A DNA stretch of 64,000 nt from Rhopalosiphum padi (taxonomy: Eukaryota > Arthropoda > Insecta > Hemiptera > Aphididae). Positions 39,271-52,350 of the stretch are shown here, piece by piece. Position numbers and translations under genes: made by a program. Under the pieces are notes generated by a model that was not told the DNA's origin, ran no database searches, and saw nothing but the letters and a program-made list of their open reading frames with translations. Positions within the stretch are counted from its first letter, which is position 1, and every line of letters starts with the position of its first letter. Location of the stretch: positions 63,525,858-63,589,857 of the forward strand of contig NC_083598.1 of NCBI RefSeq assembly GCF_020882245.1. The letters are read 5' to 3'.

Positions 39271-39365
39271 ACGTAAACATCCATTTTTTTGTGAAACTTA
39301 GTTGTGTCATATTTAATGTCCACATCGCCGACCCAGGAACACCTTTCCTCGTCCGTCTTTACCAC
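39271..39365 (-). promoter_or_regulatory. array core copy 4 (diverged): possible first exon
   Basis: The minus strand opens MVKTDEERCSWVGDVDIKYD and continues TTKFHKKMDVY to a donor TAC|GTGAGT. It aligns with the other cores around the donor and the TCGGCGG/GTCGGCGA block but is the most divergent. It has the longest open frame of the four. Function unknown. Confidence 0.3.
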
Positions 39366-40266
39366 GTTTCGAATTGAAGATATTGAGATATTTCATAAAA
39401 ATAAGCTGAACGTGTTCTACAGAACGGCATATGCGTGTAAAATATTATATATATTAAAGTACGGTTTAACGATTTGTACGTCTATTTTTTTCTCAGTTAA
39501 AATTATTACAACCGTCAATCGTATCCGACGAATAGTGAAGATTGATGATTACCATAGATGATAGATTAATATGATAGATCCATATCCATAGATTATATAC
39601 TGTATTATTATGTAGTAATATTATTATTAGCCAGACATTTAAATTTATTCGGGAGTTTGCAGTTCGAGAGACTCAATTGTGTACTTATACAATTTTTATA
39701 TGCTCGACAGGGCGGAGGGCGGGGTAGATTGTATAGATGTTCAGGACATTGAGACTAGACTCATTCAAAGTTTCTACCATTGGCATCGCATAAATTAGTA
39801 ATTAGTTGTTGTTATCGATATTTTTCGCCCGTATTATTATTGAATGATACCCGTCTTCTCATTATTAATGTAAAAAATATATTATAATATTATCAATAGA
39901 CAATAATCAATATTAATTTCGAAAGCCATCATAATTATTTTCCAAATAGACAATAATATTACAATTTTCTTCAAACTTTTTTATTGCTTTACTACTTTTT
40001 TTTATGGTGAGTCCGCCGTCTCAAAGACCCCTCTGACGAGCCGCCACTGCAGGTGCTAATAAGTTTATTGCATAAACAGCTTAAAACTAATCTACATAAT
40101 ATTTTTAATACTTCACTGTTAGTGTTAAATAATAATACACGAATTGGTGTCTTTAAATAATATTTTTGTAATAACTTAAAACAAAATAGATAATTATACC
40201 TATATAATCGTTAATTTTCGTTAAAATATACAGTTTTGTCAATATTCAAATTTGGTATATGCACCA

Positions 40267-40490
40267 ACAGTAGCGCCGAACACGGGTATGAACTGGGGAA
40301 AATTCCCCAGAAATATTTATGGGTGGGTGGGTGATAATCAAAAATAGTTTGTTATGTAGTATCTTGTATGTACATAGTTAGAAATAAATATAGTACCATT
40401 CGAACGTAACTAACTAGACATTTTTTTAGTAGGTGGGTCTAACACCAGCATTTATTTCCCATAACATGAAATATAGATCGGCGCCACTGG
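40267..40490. mobile_element. possible inverted-repeat element
   Basis: The left edge CAGTAGCGCCGAAC and right edge GATCGGCGCCACTGG are imperfect inverted copies around the shared word GGCGCC(A)CTG/AGTAGCGCC. The interior has gggtgggtgggtg and no open frame. No target duplication found. Confidence 0.4.
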
Positions 40491-40979
40491 ACTTACGACT
40501 AACCTCTGAGACTGGGAGTGAGAATATGAATTAAGTTAAAACTTTTAAGCAATAATAATAATATAGGTAATAGTAGCCATAGTTATATAGTTGTACTAAA
40601 TTATATAGGTATACTATTCTGATTAGTATAAAAAAAACATAAGATGGCGACCAGACATGAGTTATGGCTATTTTAACTGAGAAGTGAAATGTTCAGTAAC
40701 TTCAGTTACTACATTTTAATTTTTTATTAGATGTATAAACGAAACCTAACATTATGAAAGCTTTATTTATGAAATAATTTATGCGTATATTATTAAAACA
40801 TTAGGTTATAATAGAAAATATTTTTTAATTGTCTATTAAACAAAAATTATATGGATTATGCTACAAATAACAACTGTTATACTAGTGTTATTACGATATA
40901 ATAACGTAAAAGCATTTAAATACATTGATAATTAAAAATTAATAATACTAATTACAAAATTAATGAATTTATAAAATCC

Positions 40980-41240
40980 TTATGATTATTTTAATCCCCC
41001 GTCAATTAGATCCTCATGCGTCATTTGAATCTCACGTCAGTTAGTCACCGGGATCTAGCTGTCGAGGGATCTATGTGACCGTTCACCCACGACGGCCTAT
41101 ATTGGATCACGGCGCCTTAGATCGTATAATATGATCTAAGCGACTTTCTATTCATTCTTGATAGGAACATTCAGAGCCGTCATATCCGTGCTTGTTGTGC
41201 AACCATAGTATCCGTGACCGATAGGCGATAAGGTGCTTAT
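40980..41240 (-). repeat. right inverted repeat of the 11-kb spacer
   Basis: Inverted counterpart of 30320-30530. It carries, on the complement, CACGGATACTATGGTTGCAC, then an extra block, then ATAGATCCCTCGACAGCTAG and ACGTGAGATTCAAATGACG. It lies 230-490 bases upstream of the STEEP1 start codon. Confidence 0.6.
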
Positions 41241-41470
41241 TTTTGTTTTTTTCTTAGATAATAATATTTATAGATACGGCTTATGATAAGAAACATGATA
41301 ACTGATAATATGTAAACACTGCATATTATTTACACATCTTTGCGCTGAAATGAATTTTTAATTTTAACGTCGTTATTGTTTAAATAAAATAATTAACTCG
41401 TCTTAGTGTAATACTAAGAGCCTCCAATTATTGGTTTATCGTCTAAGTGGCACTAGTTTAATATTTCAAA

Positions 41471-42419
41471 ATGCCAAAAGTAGTTTCTCGCAGTATAGTG
41501 TGTTCGGACACCAAAGACCAAGAAGAGTATAACGAGGAGAAGCCATTGCACTCGTATTACTGTTTGTGCGGTCAAATGACGTTGATATTGGGTGAGTGAT
41601 TGTTAAAATATAAAAGTTTTGAATCCAGTTCTAACAGTTTACAGTTTTAGGTTTACCCAAAAGTTTCAAAATGAAACATTGTTTATGTTAACATAATATT
41701 CTTCAACAATGTGGCATGATGATACTAATGTTTATTGATTTTAGATTGTGCTTTGGAAAAACTACCACTACGCAAACGCGATGGGGCCCGAGTAGTTGAT
41801 GGCTCTAAACATGCCAATAAAATGACCTATGATCAAGATGAAACCGTGTACTTGAAACGACAAGAAGGCATCGAAAAACAACATAGATTGAAGTGCAAAA
41901 AGTTTGTGAACCTTAATCATCTCTTGTAATTCAATACTTACTAAGAAGAATTATTTTACAGATGCGGTTTATTTTTGTATTATAAGCACCAGCCAAATAA
42001 TAATGTTTATTTTATTGTAAATGGGGCTTTGGTCAAATGTACAGGTGAGGGTCCTAAAATGGACATCTATAATCAAGTGGCTGTAGAAAAACCGAAGAAA
42101 ATCATGGTCACCAAACACACTAAAAACATGGGCAAGTTCAGTTCAGTAACAGTATCTACTATTGATGAAGAAGAAGATGAAATTGAAGCGGTAAGTGATT
42201 GTTCATCATATTTAATATTATATTCTGATGTTTGACACTATTAATATATTATTTCACTAATAGAGGGAAGTAGCAGATTCATATGCCAACAATGCGCGTA
42301 TAATTGAAAAGCAGTTAGAGAGGAAAGGCATGAACAAACGCAAGACAGCAGAATTTGTAGAACCAGAAATCACATTAGATATAAAAAGACATGCGCGTGG
42401 TACATTGCTAGAGAAATAA
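41471..42419 (+). CDS. STEEP1: STEEP1 family protein (CXorf56 homologue)
   Basis: In vertebrates STEEP1 promotes exit of STING from the endoplasmic reticulum; the family is conserved across animals and older than STING signalling, so its ancestral role is less clear. Four exons: 41471-41591, 41745-41901, 41962-42190, 42264-42419; 663 nt, 220 aa, all phases close, near the human length (222 aa). Very high similarity: MPKVVSRSIVCSDT, HSYYCLCGQM, YLKRQEGIEKQ, CKKCGLFLYY (a CxC / CxxC zinc-binding-like set), MGKFSSVTVSTIDEEEDEIE and AREVADSYANNARIIEKQLE. AATAAA follows at about 42482. Convergent with COG6: only 138 bases separate the two stop codons. Confidence 0.96.
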
Positions 42420-42557
42420 TATTTTGTAATAATATTTTTATGATTTAATGTTTATAATGTAATATTCCTCTGTTATTTTTAAATAAATAAATGTTTGACT
42501 TGCGATTGGAGTGTTATTTTATTTTGGAATTTAATGGATTTATATTTTATAAACAAA

Positions 42558-45500
42558 TTAATTTAACGATGGATTTTCATCGTTGACTAACATTTGATAC
42601 ACGAGATCTGGCGTTCTAGACATCAATGCTGATGGATTATCATATTCATTAGTGGGATTGTGTACATGTTCATATAGTTGTTTATAAACAGCAGAAATCA
42701 CTTCGTTTGATTGCCGCCTAACCTTGCTTAAATGTAAAGGATTTTTTAGACAACCAATTTGTGGTACTGCTACAGTATGAGGCATAACTAGCATGCTTTC
42801 CAATTTACCCTGTAAAACGATAATTATTAATTAATATTAAAATTAAGCAGCAGTAAATTCAGTTGGGGAACATTCATTTTGTAGAGAAGATTGACATTTT
42901 TGTTTTGTCCAATGAAAGAACATGACAATTTCATGTGGCATTCTGTCATCAATGACGAGGTGTCAAGTGTGAATATGTAGAAGGACAAATTTTTGTTGGC
43001 ATAATCACTTGTTGGACAGAAAATAATGTAATGTAGTCCATCAGCTAGGTCCACACATTGAAAACAGGAGAAACAAAAACAAAATACTGTTTTGTTGTTT
43101 CATTGTGAACTAAGCTTTATGTAACTATTATTACATGTAATCCTCATTATAAATTTAGGGTTATACACTACATAATATTAAATTGATTGCTAGATAATTA
43201 TGAGCAATTACCAAAAAATTTATCAGATTTTCAGCTTCCATTCCTTGGATCTGAGATAGTGGAATATTTGCTCCATGACCTTGTAAAATTGTTTGGATTT
43301 CCTCAAGATTTAAATGTGTGACAAGATAGTTTGCTTGTTCAGTAGAAACAATTTCTATTTGCACAGCCATTTGAGCCTTGAAGCACGATTAACAATATTA
43401 GATCTAATATGCTGCAATCAAGATATGTAACTAATCTATCCGTTTTTGGTTAACACACCTGCAATTTTTCAAGTTTGTCCTCAACATACTGGTACTGCTT
43501 TAGAGTTTCATATATGTCATACAAACAATTGAGATGGTAAACGGCCATATCTAATGCAGTTAGTCGAGAAGCACTTAAATTGATTGCTTGAAGTAATGGT
43601 TCTAAGACACAAGATACTATCTAAAAAGAAATTAAAAAGTCAAAAAAAAGTTTGAACAAAAAATTCACAATATTGATTATTAATCATACCATGGACGTGT
43701 CTTCTTGTTTGTCTTCAGTAACTGCAGCCACTGACAACACTTGCCTGAGGATATTTAATAAATGTCCGATACCAGGTGATGGAGACAAATCTAATGGCGG
43801 TGCTTCAATACGTTCCAAAAGAGTATCCCGTACTAAATTTTGAAGTTTGTTTAAAAATACACATTCCATAGTTTTATGTAATTCTTCAATTGTTTGACAC
43901 AGTTGTCCAGAAGGTACTGTCTAAAACCGACATTTTAGTTTAATTAACAAATTGTATGATTTAAATTTAATAGAAAAAAAATAATAATATTGTATAGGTC
44001 TGTTATTGTCCTGCCAAGCAGAAACTGTAGGAATAAAAAACATGATCAATAAATCAATAATTCAGTTAAATAAAATATAACATATATTATAGATAATATA
44101 AAAAAAAATTATAATATATTTATAGTTAATAAATATTATTAATTTTTTTTTTTAATATCATTGATTATATAATATATTATTTTATTTTTAATTCTATAAA
44201 AAGTATAATAAATACTAAATAATTAATTTATTAACCACGGTCTTCTAATTGTATGGTTTACACTTGGCAGGAAATTAAAATTTTTAGTCGGAAATCATTG
44301 ATCAATATAGATAATACTTAGTACATACTACCTATGTTTTTATAGGATTAGTTTAAAAAATGATTATATATATATATTTTTTTACTAGGAAATGTGATTT
44401 TATAAAAACATTTTTTTTATCATAAAATATTATTAACCAAAAGTATTAAACTAAATCTATCACTGACATTCATCATTCATATTTACAAATATATAGTAAC
44501 TAATAAGTTATTATTTTAGGTTTATTTGTAAACTTACTTTGATTACTATCTGGAGATAGAATTTCAATGAACTAGCAACACCATAGAGGTCAATTGGGTT
44601 TTCATTCATATGCAATATACTTTCAACACGTGATGCTAAAGGACTGCACAATCCTTCAGTAATGCTACTCATACATAATGCTATTTCTTCATCGACATCT
44701 ATGTCAATAATGAAATTAAACAGAAATATTTCGATTTGAATAAATGTTTGATATTAAATCATATAACAGCGATGAAAGCAGAACAGTATACTTACTTAAT
44801 TTATCACAGTTTTTTAACAGATAAGCAAGATACTTCCTTTCAATTGGAACATGATCAATCAACCATGATAACATATTGTTAATGTATTGTCGTATGTCTT
44901 TTGAAAATGTTTTCAATGATGTGTCATTTGAACTGTTTGCTGCCAGAGCATCTATGAATCTTTGTGCGACTACAGATTGTCTAATTGTACAGTACTCTTC
45001 TAATACATATCTGAAAAACAAATACTTTAGTTTATTATTAGTAAAATATTATGTGGGAATTGATGTAATTGTAATAAACCATATAAAGAGTTCAGAAAAC
45101 AAGTAGTCAGAATTAAAACTTACTTAAATAATACTGGTCGATCTTGCAACACTTCCATGGCAAATACAAGTAGAGGACCAGTAACTGTGGACTCAATGTC
45201 TTTACAATACAACTGGGTCCATCTATATAATACTTCCATTGCCATTTGCTAAAAGTAATAAAATACTTAAAAAATTATATACTTATTGTTGGTTCTTTGA
45301 ATATTAAAATTACATTTTTAACTTTCTAGTTACATAACTTCCTAAGTCTCAATTAAAATGTTAAATGAATTTAATATTGTATTGTATCTTGTTTGTTATT
45401 CTCTACAAATAACTCAAGATAAAATTACAGGAGGTTTTCTAAAATATAAAATAAATAATACTTGATAGGTGGAAATCTGTTCCATCAAACTAAGTGCTGA

Positions 45501-46839
45501 TGTTTGATGACCTGCTTGCATAAGCACTTTACAATTGTTGCTAATATTTTGGGTTTTGCGTAGCGCTGTAAAAAATTCAGGAGTGACATTGTTAGACCGC
45601 AGACAAGCCACCTCTGAAGAACTCAACTGGAATGCTTTCACATATGCATTTGCCAATAATTGTTGGTTGGATACACTTTTTCTAAATATAAACATATCAA
45701 TGAAATAATATTTAATTTTTGACTATTCCATAAAATGTACCTTTCAAGTTGCAATCGTTTTGTAAGTTCAATTAAGTTTTGAGTGTCGGTTTTAGTATCT
45801 TTTAATTGTGATGACATTGACATGACAGATGTGTTTAGAGAATTCACATTATCATGTAAAGCATTAATGGCATTTTTCACTTTTTCAAAAGATGCTAAAA
45901 AATTCTAAAAAAAAAAAAATTGAATATTGAGAAATAATAATAACTTAATGTAATATGAGTGTTAAACTAATGAATAAATTGGTTATGTACATTTATAGAA
46001 TAGTAAATTATATTATTATCTTAGAAAAAAAATTAGGCGATAGGTATAATTATGTATTCTAATATGGTTATTACAGAATATAAGTACAAATATTAAAAAT
46101 TTAGTTTTTTTGCATAATATTTTTTTTATTCAAACAAACTTACTTCATTCAATGCAAGGCTTCTTTTTTCTATTTTAGTTCTTAAGCCTCTTCTACATTC
46201 TAAGGTATTTTCAGTATAAAACTCTGATATCTCTTTTAACGCTTCTAGTGCATCCTACAATATTTTACAATAATATTATGAGTTATAAATATGTTTAGGT
46301 TAGTTAGTGTACATACATGTATAAATATGTTATATCTAAAATAAAGATATCAATATTTAGGTATCATAAACATTTCTAGAAAAATTAAGAGTAGAAACTG
46401 TTAAACAAATAACATTAGAAAAGTACTTAAAGTACGCCTCTTCAAACATAATCATTAAACATATATATTTCTGGTAAATTCTAAGACAGAAGCAAAACCC
46501 TCCTTAAACAACACACTATGACAGCTTCAAATAATAAAATATTGTATGGCCTCTATACATTTTGTTTCATGGCCCTTAGTTATGTTATACATATATTATA
46601 ACATTGTACTTCTATGCTATATAATATATATTATACATATTATAATGTCAATGGCCATATATAGTGCCTATACAAGAAATATTATTCAATTTTTTTTAAT
46701 TTTGGTGTAGGTATGAAATTTTAACAAAATACAGTTAAACTATATTATTATAAACAGAATAATTTACCTTATCACTTTCTAAATGTGTCTCCAGTACACT
46801 GGTAACCCTTTTTGATATTGCATCTTCATCTACAGCCAT
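42558..46839 (-). CDS. COG6: conserved oligomeric Golgi complex subunit 6
   Basis: Subunit of lobe B of the COG tether, which recycles Golgi enzymes by retrograde vesicle transport. Eleven exons in transcript order: 46839-46768, 46254-46144, 45904-45741, 45681-45462, 45248-45124, 45010-44796, 44698-44538, 43920-43690, 43620-43459, 43376-43212, 42809-42558; 1878 nt, 625 aa, every phase closes (human 657 aa). Start MAVDEDAISKRVTSVLETH; the N-terminal part is coiled-coil-like (RTKIEKRSLALNE; QNLIELTKRLQLER). Family blocks include LEALKEISEFYTENTLECRR, MEVLQDRPVLFKYVLEEYCT, RFIDALAANS, ITEGLCSPLASRVE, SCVLEPLLQAINLSASRLTA and STEQANYLVTHLNLEEI. The AATAAA for this gene (complement of 42518-42523) lies inside the STEEP1 3' flank. 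Confidence 0.95.
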
Positions 46840-47321
46840 GATAATGTTTGATGTTAAAGCTCCAATTATTGATAAATGTATTAGTTTTTTGGTTTATTTT
46901 TACAATAGTGGTAAATACCTTCTACTTCAATCTGAAAAGTTCATGGTATGTTAAAAAATTATTTAATTGTATTCAAAAATAGAATTTAAATAGTAAGTGA
47001 GCCTTTGAATGTTTGGTAAAATATTATAGTGATTGGCGAAATGGGCATCAGGTACTTACCTAAAAAAAAAAAATCATCAAAGTAATATACAACATAAAGG
47101 TAGGTTGTTGGTATATGAAAACACTTAAAAGGTTATAAACTATTAACTAATAACAGTAGTATAAATAGTATAACTAGCATATAGCAATAAATGTCTTTAT
47201 TCCATATCTGTGACAAGTGACAACTTTACTGACAAGTCCTCATTTCCTCAACAGTCAACACTTATCAGTTATTCTTATATGTTGTCACTGTTTTTTATTA
47301 AATTCAAATCATTGAATTAGG

Positions 47322-47363
47322 TATATGATAACACACACATATATATATGTATGTTATCATATA
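47322..47363. repeat. short hairpin, TATATGATAAC arms
   Basis: tatatgataac at 47322-47332 is exactly inverted at 47353-47363, with an ac/at-rich loop of 20 bases. It lies only 16 bases from the mini-element at 47380. Possibly another tiny insertion. Confidence 0.6.
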
Positions 47364-47379
47364 GTTCAATATTTCAAAC

Positions 47380-47431
47380 CAGAGATTTTAAATAATTTAA
47401 AATATATATAATTATTTATTTAAAATCTCTG
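47380..47431. mobile_element. 52-bp palindromic mini-element with exact 8-bp target duplication
   Basis: CAGAGATTTTAAATAA at the left end is exactly inverted as TTATTTAAAATCTCTG at the right end. Both sides carry tttcaaac (47372-47379 and 47432-47439). The central part is (TA)-rich. It looks like a hAT-type insertion reduced to little more than its inverted repeats. Confidence 0.75.
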
Positions 47432-50400
47432 TTTCAAACATAGAATAGGTACCTACAACACAGGACAACCTACTAGCTACTAAGTACTAGACTACTGTAT
47501 TAAAAATAATATTATGATTTCTTCTTTCTGCTTAATACTTATTATACATAATATAAGATATAAGATATTATATATTAATTAATAATTAATATAATGCATA
47601 TTCAATAATTATTTATTATTTTGTGAACTGCGGACTGCCGGACTGCTATATTTATTTGATTTTAAGTGAAAATAATATGACGTTTTTTTCCTTATATTAT
47701 ACAGTTGGTTTGAAATGCACTGGACATTTTTACTATTGCCCGTAAGGAGTAAGGAGTAAGGACATAACTACATAAGGTACCACCTAGACCTAGATCCTTT
47801 ATTTCAGTTTAAACACTAAACCGACTACGCTGCGGAAATGCTTTCGCAAATACCTACGTCCCGAGTCTCCACGTCCGTGATCCGTGACGCAATCAATTTA
47901 CTTCACTTAGATCCTATTTATTGCTATCAGAAACCACTCTCAAAAGTCAAAGTTGAAGATTGAGGTATTTGTACAATTTTAAAAGACCTTGGTGGACAGG
48001 GAAATCTAATAAGTATAAAATGTACCTATCTCTAGTATAAGCAATTAAAATTTTATTTTTACAAGGTTTTTATTACAATATTGCTCCATCCCCTTATAGA
48101 AATCTTGGCTATGCCAATGGTGACAAACACAAAAAAAAATTATTCCATTCATAATCGAAAATTACGGAAAATACTTATTGAAAATTGATTTTCAATTTTT
48201 GCTGTATACCAAAATAAATAGGTAGGTACCTAACTGTAGAAAGCATTCACCACAATATAATAGCATTTTCCAGACACGATATAATTTTCAGAATATCTTG
48301 GCTCTTTTTATTTTATATTACCGTATTTTTGTTTATAATATTTATAATATTTAACATTTTATTTGTAAGTCAAAGAGCTTTAAGATTTAAAACAAGTTCC
48401 TCCTACGTTTTTCTTACAGCAATTAAAAAATGTCGAAAATACTCAGTCACATTTTTTTTAAGTGTTTGAAGTTCAAATTCTAACGACATTAAGTATTCAA
48501 AGGAATAATAATGATTTACTCTCAATTATTTTTGTTATTTTTCATTAATAAAAAAATATATAATTATCGTAGACTTTTAAAACATTCTGCTATTACTAAA
48601 ATTATTATTTTCTATAGATACACAGTGAAATTTTCAAAATATTTTGACACATTTTAAGCTATTTATAATACGAACTTCAATTCTCATAATTCTGTGGTAC
48701 GTAGTTTTGACTAATAAGTTAATAACAATGACGTATAATATAATTTTATAATTTTAATAAAATAACATATTCGATGTTTTTGACAATAATTAATTCTGAC
48801 TATAATACCACAATCACTACACTACTAATAGAAAGATAAATTAGGTACAAATAATACGTAGTAACTAAATAAATTAAAATGTCCTTACCTATACGATTTT
48901 GAGATACACACTGTTTTCACTTAGAAGTCAGAATCGTTTTTCGTATGCTATGATTTATCATTCAACTACACATAGTCGCATATAGCCATATGGGTAGATA
49001 GTAGGTATAAGGTCGTATACCTACGTTTTTAATGTTTTTATTGTCTAATATCTGATATCTATATTAGTATTGTTTATCAAGAAACATTGTAATTTTAGAA
49101 GTAATAATTGTGTTTTTTAGATTCAAATGCAGGGTGATTACAATGATGGTAAATTAAACAAAAATTATTAATTAAAAAAAGAAAGCTTGTTAAATGTTAA
49201 GTTTAAAATTTTAGAAAAAAAAATAACTTTTCATTCAGAAATGTTTTTAAAATTATTGTTTATATCTGATATATAAGTGTACTTACACATGGCGGGTGTT
49301 TAGGGTGTTCAAACACCCCCCGAAATATTTGGTTTTTTTAATGGTTATTTACTTATTCAATTTTAATGTTAATTTTGTTATATCAATGGTTATATTTAAA
49401 AATATAGTATTGTAAGTATACCTAATTTTCATAAAAATGTTTTGTATATCTATTTTAAAACTTTTTTCTGCGTACGTCCCTGGCTCCCTGCTTATAATAC
49501 TATAGGAAATATATTTACCGCAGTGACTGTATTAAGTCGAATTAAATGGGTAAAATATTTTCTGCACTGATGATGAAAACCTCCGTATATATAGCCCTAT
49601 TATGTATTATATGAATCTAAACCTCCCTATATAATATGTATTCGGGTTACTTTGAAATTTGAATTTTGTTGATAATTTGTTGTGATTGATCACGCGCGAG
49701 AGTTGTACAATACCGCTAGAGTTGTATATATCTATTATATACTTCACCATTTGTTACATGGAAACTTCTGCAAGTAGGATCGATTTTAGACTCGATGGTA
49801 CCTACCTGTATATGTTATTTATACAGTATAAATAATATTATATTATTGTAGCCATTCCCCGGTTTTATGGCCTACAACGCGGTCGCCCGTCTCACTGTTT
49901 GTTTAACGTTTTCAAAATTCGACACGCGCGTAAACACACAAATACACACACGCAGGTACACACATACACATGGACGGGCGCGAGTGCAATGTGTAGATAT
50001 ATTATAATTAATAATATGTACCTTTAACGTGTTCGGTGTTAATATTAGAGGTACACGTCCAACACGATGATTTATTATAAACGAGAAAACTGTTATAAAT
50101 TATATATATACATATAGATGATAGGTAAATCGCACAAACAAATACGGTGAGGAGTTTATCACAGAACTACAGAAGACGCCTATCCATGGATACCGATGTT
50201 AAAAAATTGAAAATTGAGTTGTATATTATACTTTTATAATTTATATTTCATGGGAAATAATAATAACGCGGAATAACTACCATATTTTAATCTATTCCGC
50301 AGCACGAATTTAGGTAAAACGTAAAACCAATTACGTATTTTGAGCGAACCAAAATAATATTATGCAAAGTGTAATGACATTATCTTCTATTTTACTAATG

Positions 50401-52350
50401 ACATTATTACGAATAAAAATGTTAGAATTTCACTGTATGGAACCTTGAATCTAAAATGTCTATGTCGGTGGTTTCTATTTCATACGATGATCACTGCAGT
50501 GGTCTGTAATTCAATTTAGGTGGAAAAAATAGATCTTAACTTAAATATAGATATAATTTATAAATAAAATGCTCAAAACAAAATTTACTTGTACCAGTTG
50601 TACCTAAAATCTATTGAAATTTATATTTTTATAATTAATACTATGATTTTATGCGTCATTACTCATTATTTAACAAGATTTATTTTTAATTTATATAATA
50701 TTGGCATATTGTATCTATTCTACCAAAAAGTATGATTTATCATTGATTTACGAATGGATTCTTGTTTTGGTGGAAAAATTATGTTCGATATGGAGCTGGA
50801 AAAATAGTAATAATTAAAAAATTATAGAGTGATCAGTGATCACAAATCAAATTTTAGAATGTAGATCACTAGATCAGTATAGAACCTAAACTATATTATC
50901 TACTAGTAAAGATATATTATAATTATTTTTGTATTTATTTATTACGAAAGGTTAATTAGTTTTACATTATTTATTTATTAATTAAATTTCTATGCCTGGA
51001 ATTTGAAAACAATTGATATATAGTACAAGCGGTATGTATATCCAGATGGAAAAATAAGTGTAAGTAAAAGGGGCATAGAGTCGATCAGCCTCGGGTCTCG
51101 CAAAAGTTCTCGCTGGCCCTGATTATTCTTCTATATGCTACTGAGATAATTATTGATTGTTATTAAATGTTACTTAGTATTGTAAATATGTAATTTTTTT
51201 AGTGAAAGCGTTTAAAATATCAAGTATGAAGAAACTAATTTGTATCATAATGATATTGTATGTATAATTATTATTTTATAGCTATGCTTTTTCTGGGAAA
51301 ACACTGTGTCAAATATATTTGCAAAGACGCGAACGTGGCATTTTAGAGATGTGTATATAAACAAAAATATAATAGACGTATATTGTTATCATAAAATGTA
51401 AAAAAAACCAAAGAAACACTCACAGAGAAACATGTTTACAGGTCATTTTAATGAAATTAACTAACGAATTAAAAAAAAAAAAACATTAGAATTTAATATT
51501 AACTAAACAATAGTGTATATAATGTTCATTATTGCACATCATAAGCCGATCTTATGTATTAACATACTATATATATATATAATTTAATATTATTTATTAT
51601 AATACTAATTATTACTATATAATACAGTTTATTATTATATAATTAATATTATGGCTAAATAATAATAAGACCCTACCGAAGTAATTATAGGTCTATAATA
51701 ATAAAACGGTTTTGATATATATATATAATATATATTACAAATAGGTGACATCGAAATTACAACCCATTCCAACATAATATATATTACATACCCTACCACA
51801 TTGATTGTCTAGCTAACAACGTTTTCGATTATACAACATAATATTAATATTAATTACATAATATTGGTTTATATTATATTTATTTTTTTATAAAAGTATA
51901 CATGAATATTAGAAAAATACACGATATGAAATAGTTTATGGAAATAAATTGTCACGAAGCGTTTGTCTGGCGGTCCCGGCCGGTTGTGAAGTTAGAAAAA
52001 AAAATGTGATTTTTCAAAAAAAGTCGTATCACAAAGTCGTAGACGAAGCAAAACCCTGTTCTCACTTTACACGGTTAACCTATACATCACAATAATCTAT
52101 GTCGCTGAATGCTACAAATCGAAAAGTTTTTTTTTTTGAACAGAGCGGGTAAAGAAAATAGGTTCAACAAGAAAATGTACATTTTTCATATACAAATACA
52201 TACAATGCATAATACATATGAAATACACTAATATCTATACAAATATTACAAATGATTACAAACAATAATAGTAATAATTAATAATATTAATAATAATAAA
52301 TATTATTATGGTTTATAAATTTATAATATACTTTAACAATACAATATTTA

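Larger units (their letters stand above)
32700..39600 (-). repeat. tandem array of diverged 2.1-2.3 kb units
   Basis: Several landmarks recur in the same order and orientation. gatattatg(a/g)caagat(t/c) occurs at about 32732, 34851 and 37185. A GC-richer core (minus-strand exon/donor-like, TCGAAGAATACTTACGTAAG type) occurs at about 33165-33260, 35381-35500, 37711-37830 and, more diverged, 39271-39365. Sequence such as tctaatgaagatgat and gttatgtttctgagttattatttctgcat is shared between 33.6-33.8 kb and 35.8-35.95 kb. Spacings are about 2.1, 2.3 and 1.6 kb. Units 2 and 3 share an extra insertion lacking from unit 1. Confidence 0.75.
30150..41470. other. 11-kb spacer between the divergent HPS5 and STEEP1 genes
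   Basis: No confident gene. Both flanking genes start at its edges and point away from it. It holds inverted repeats just inside each edge (30320-30530 and 40980-41240), a hAT-like element (31309-31605), repeated exon-like fragments (31797-32686) and a tandem array (about 32700-39600). Short open frames in the array do not align between units and are not convincing genes. Confidence 0.6.
46840..52350. other. gene-poor spacer between COG6 and DDR
   Basis: AT-rich DNA upstream of COG6 and downstream of the DDR stop. It includes a 52-bp palindromic insertion (47380-47431), an adjacent hairpin (47322-47363) and a transposon-like patch near 49290-49500 (gggtgttcaaacacccccc). No open frame with family similarity or splice support. 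Confidence 0.6.
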
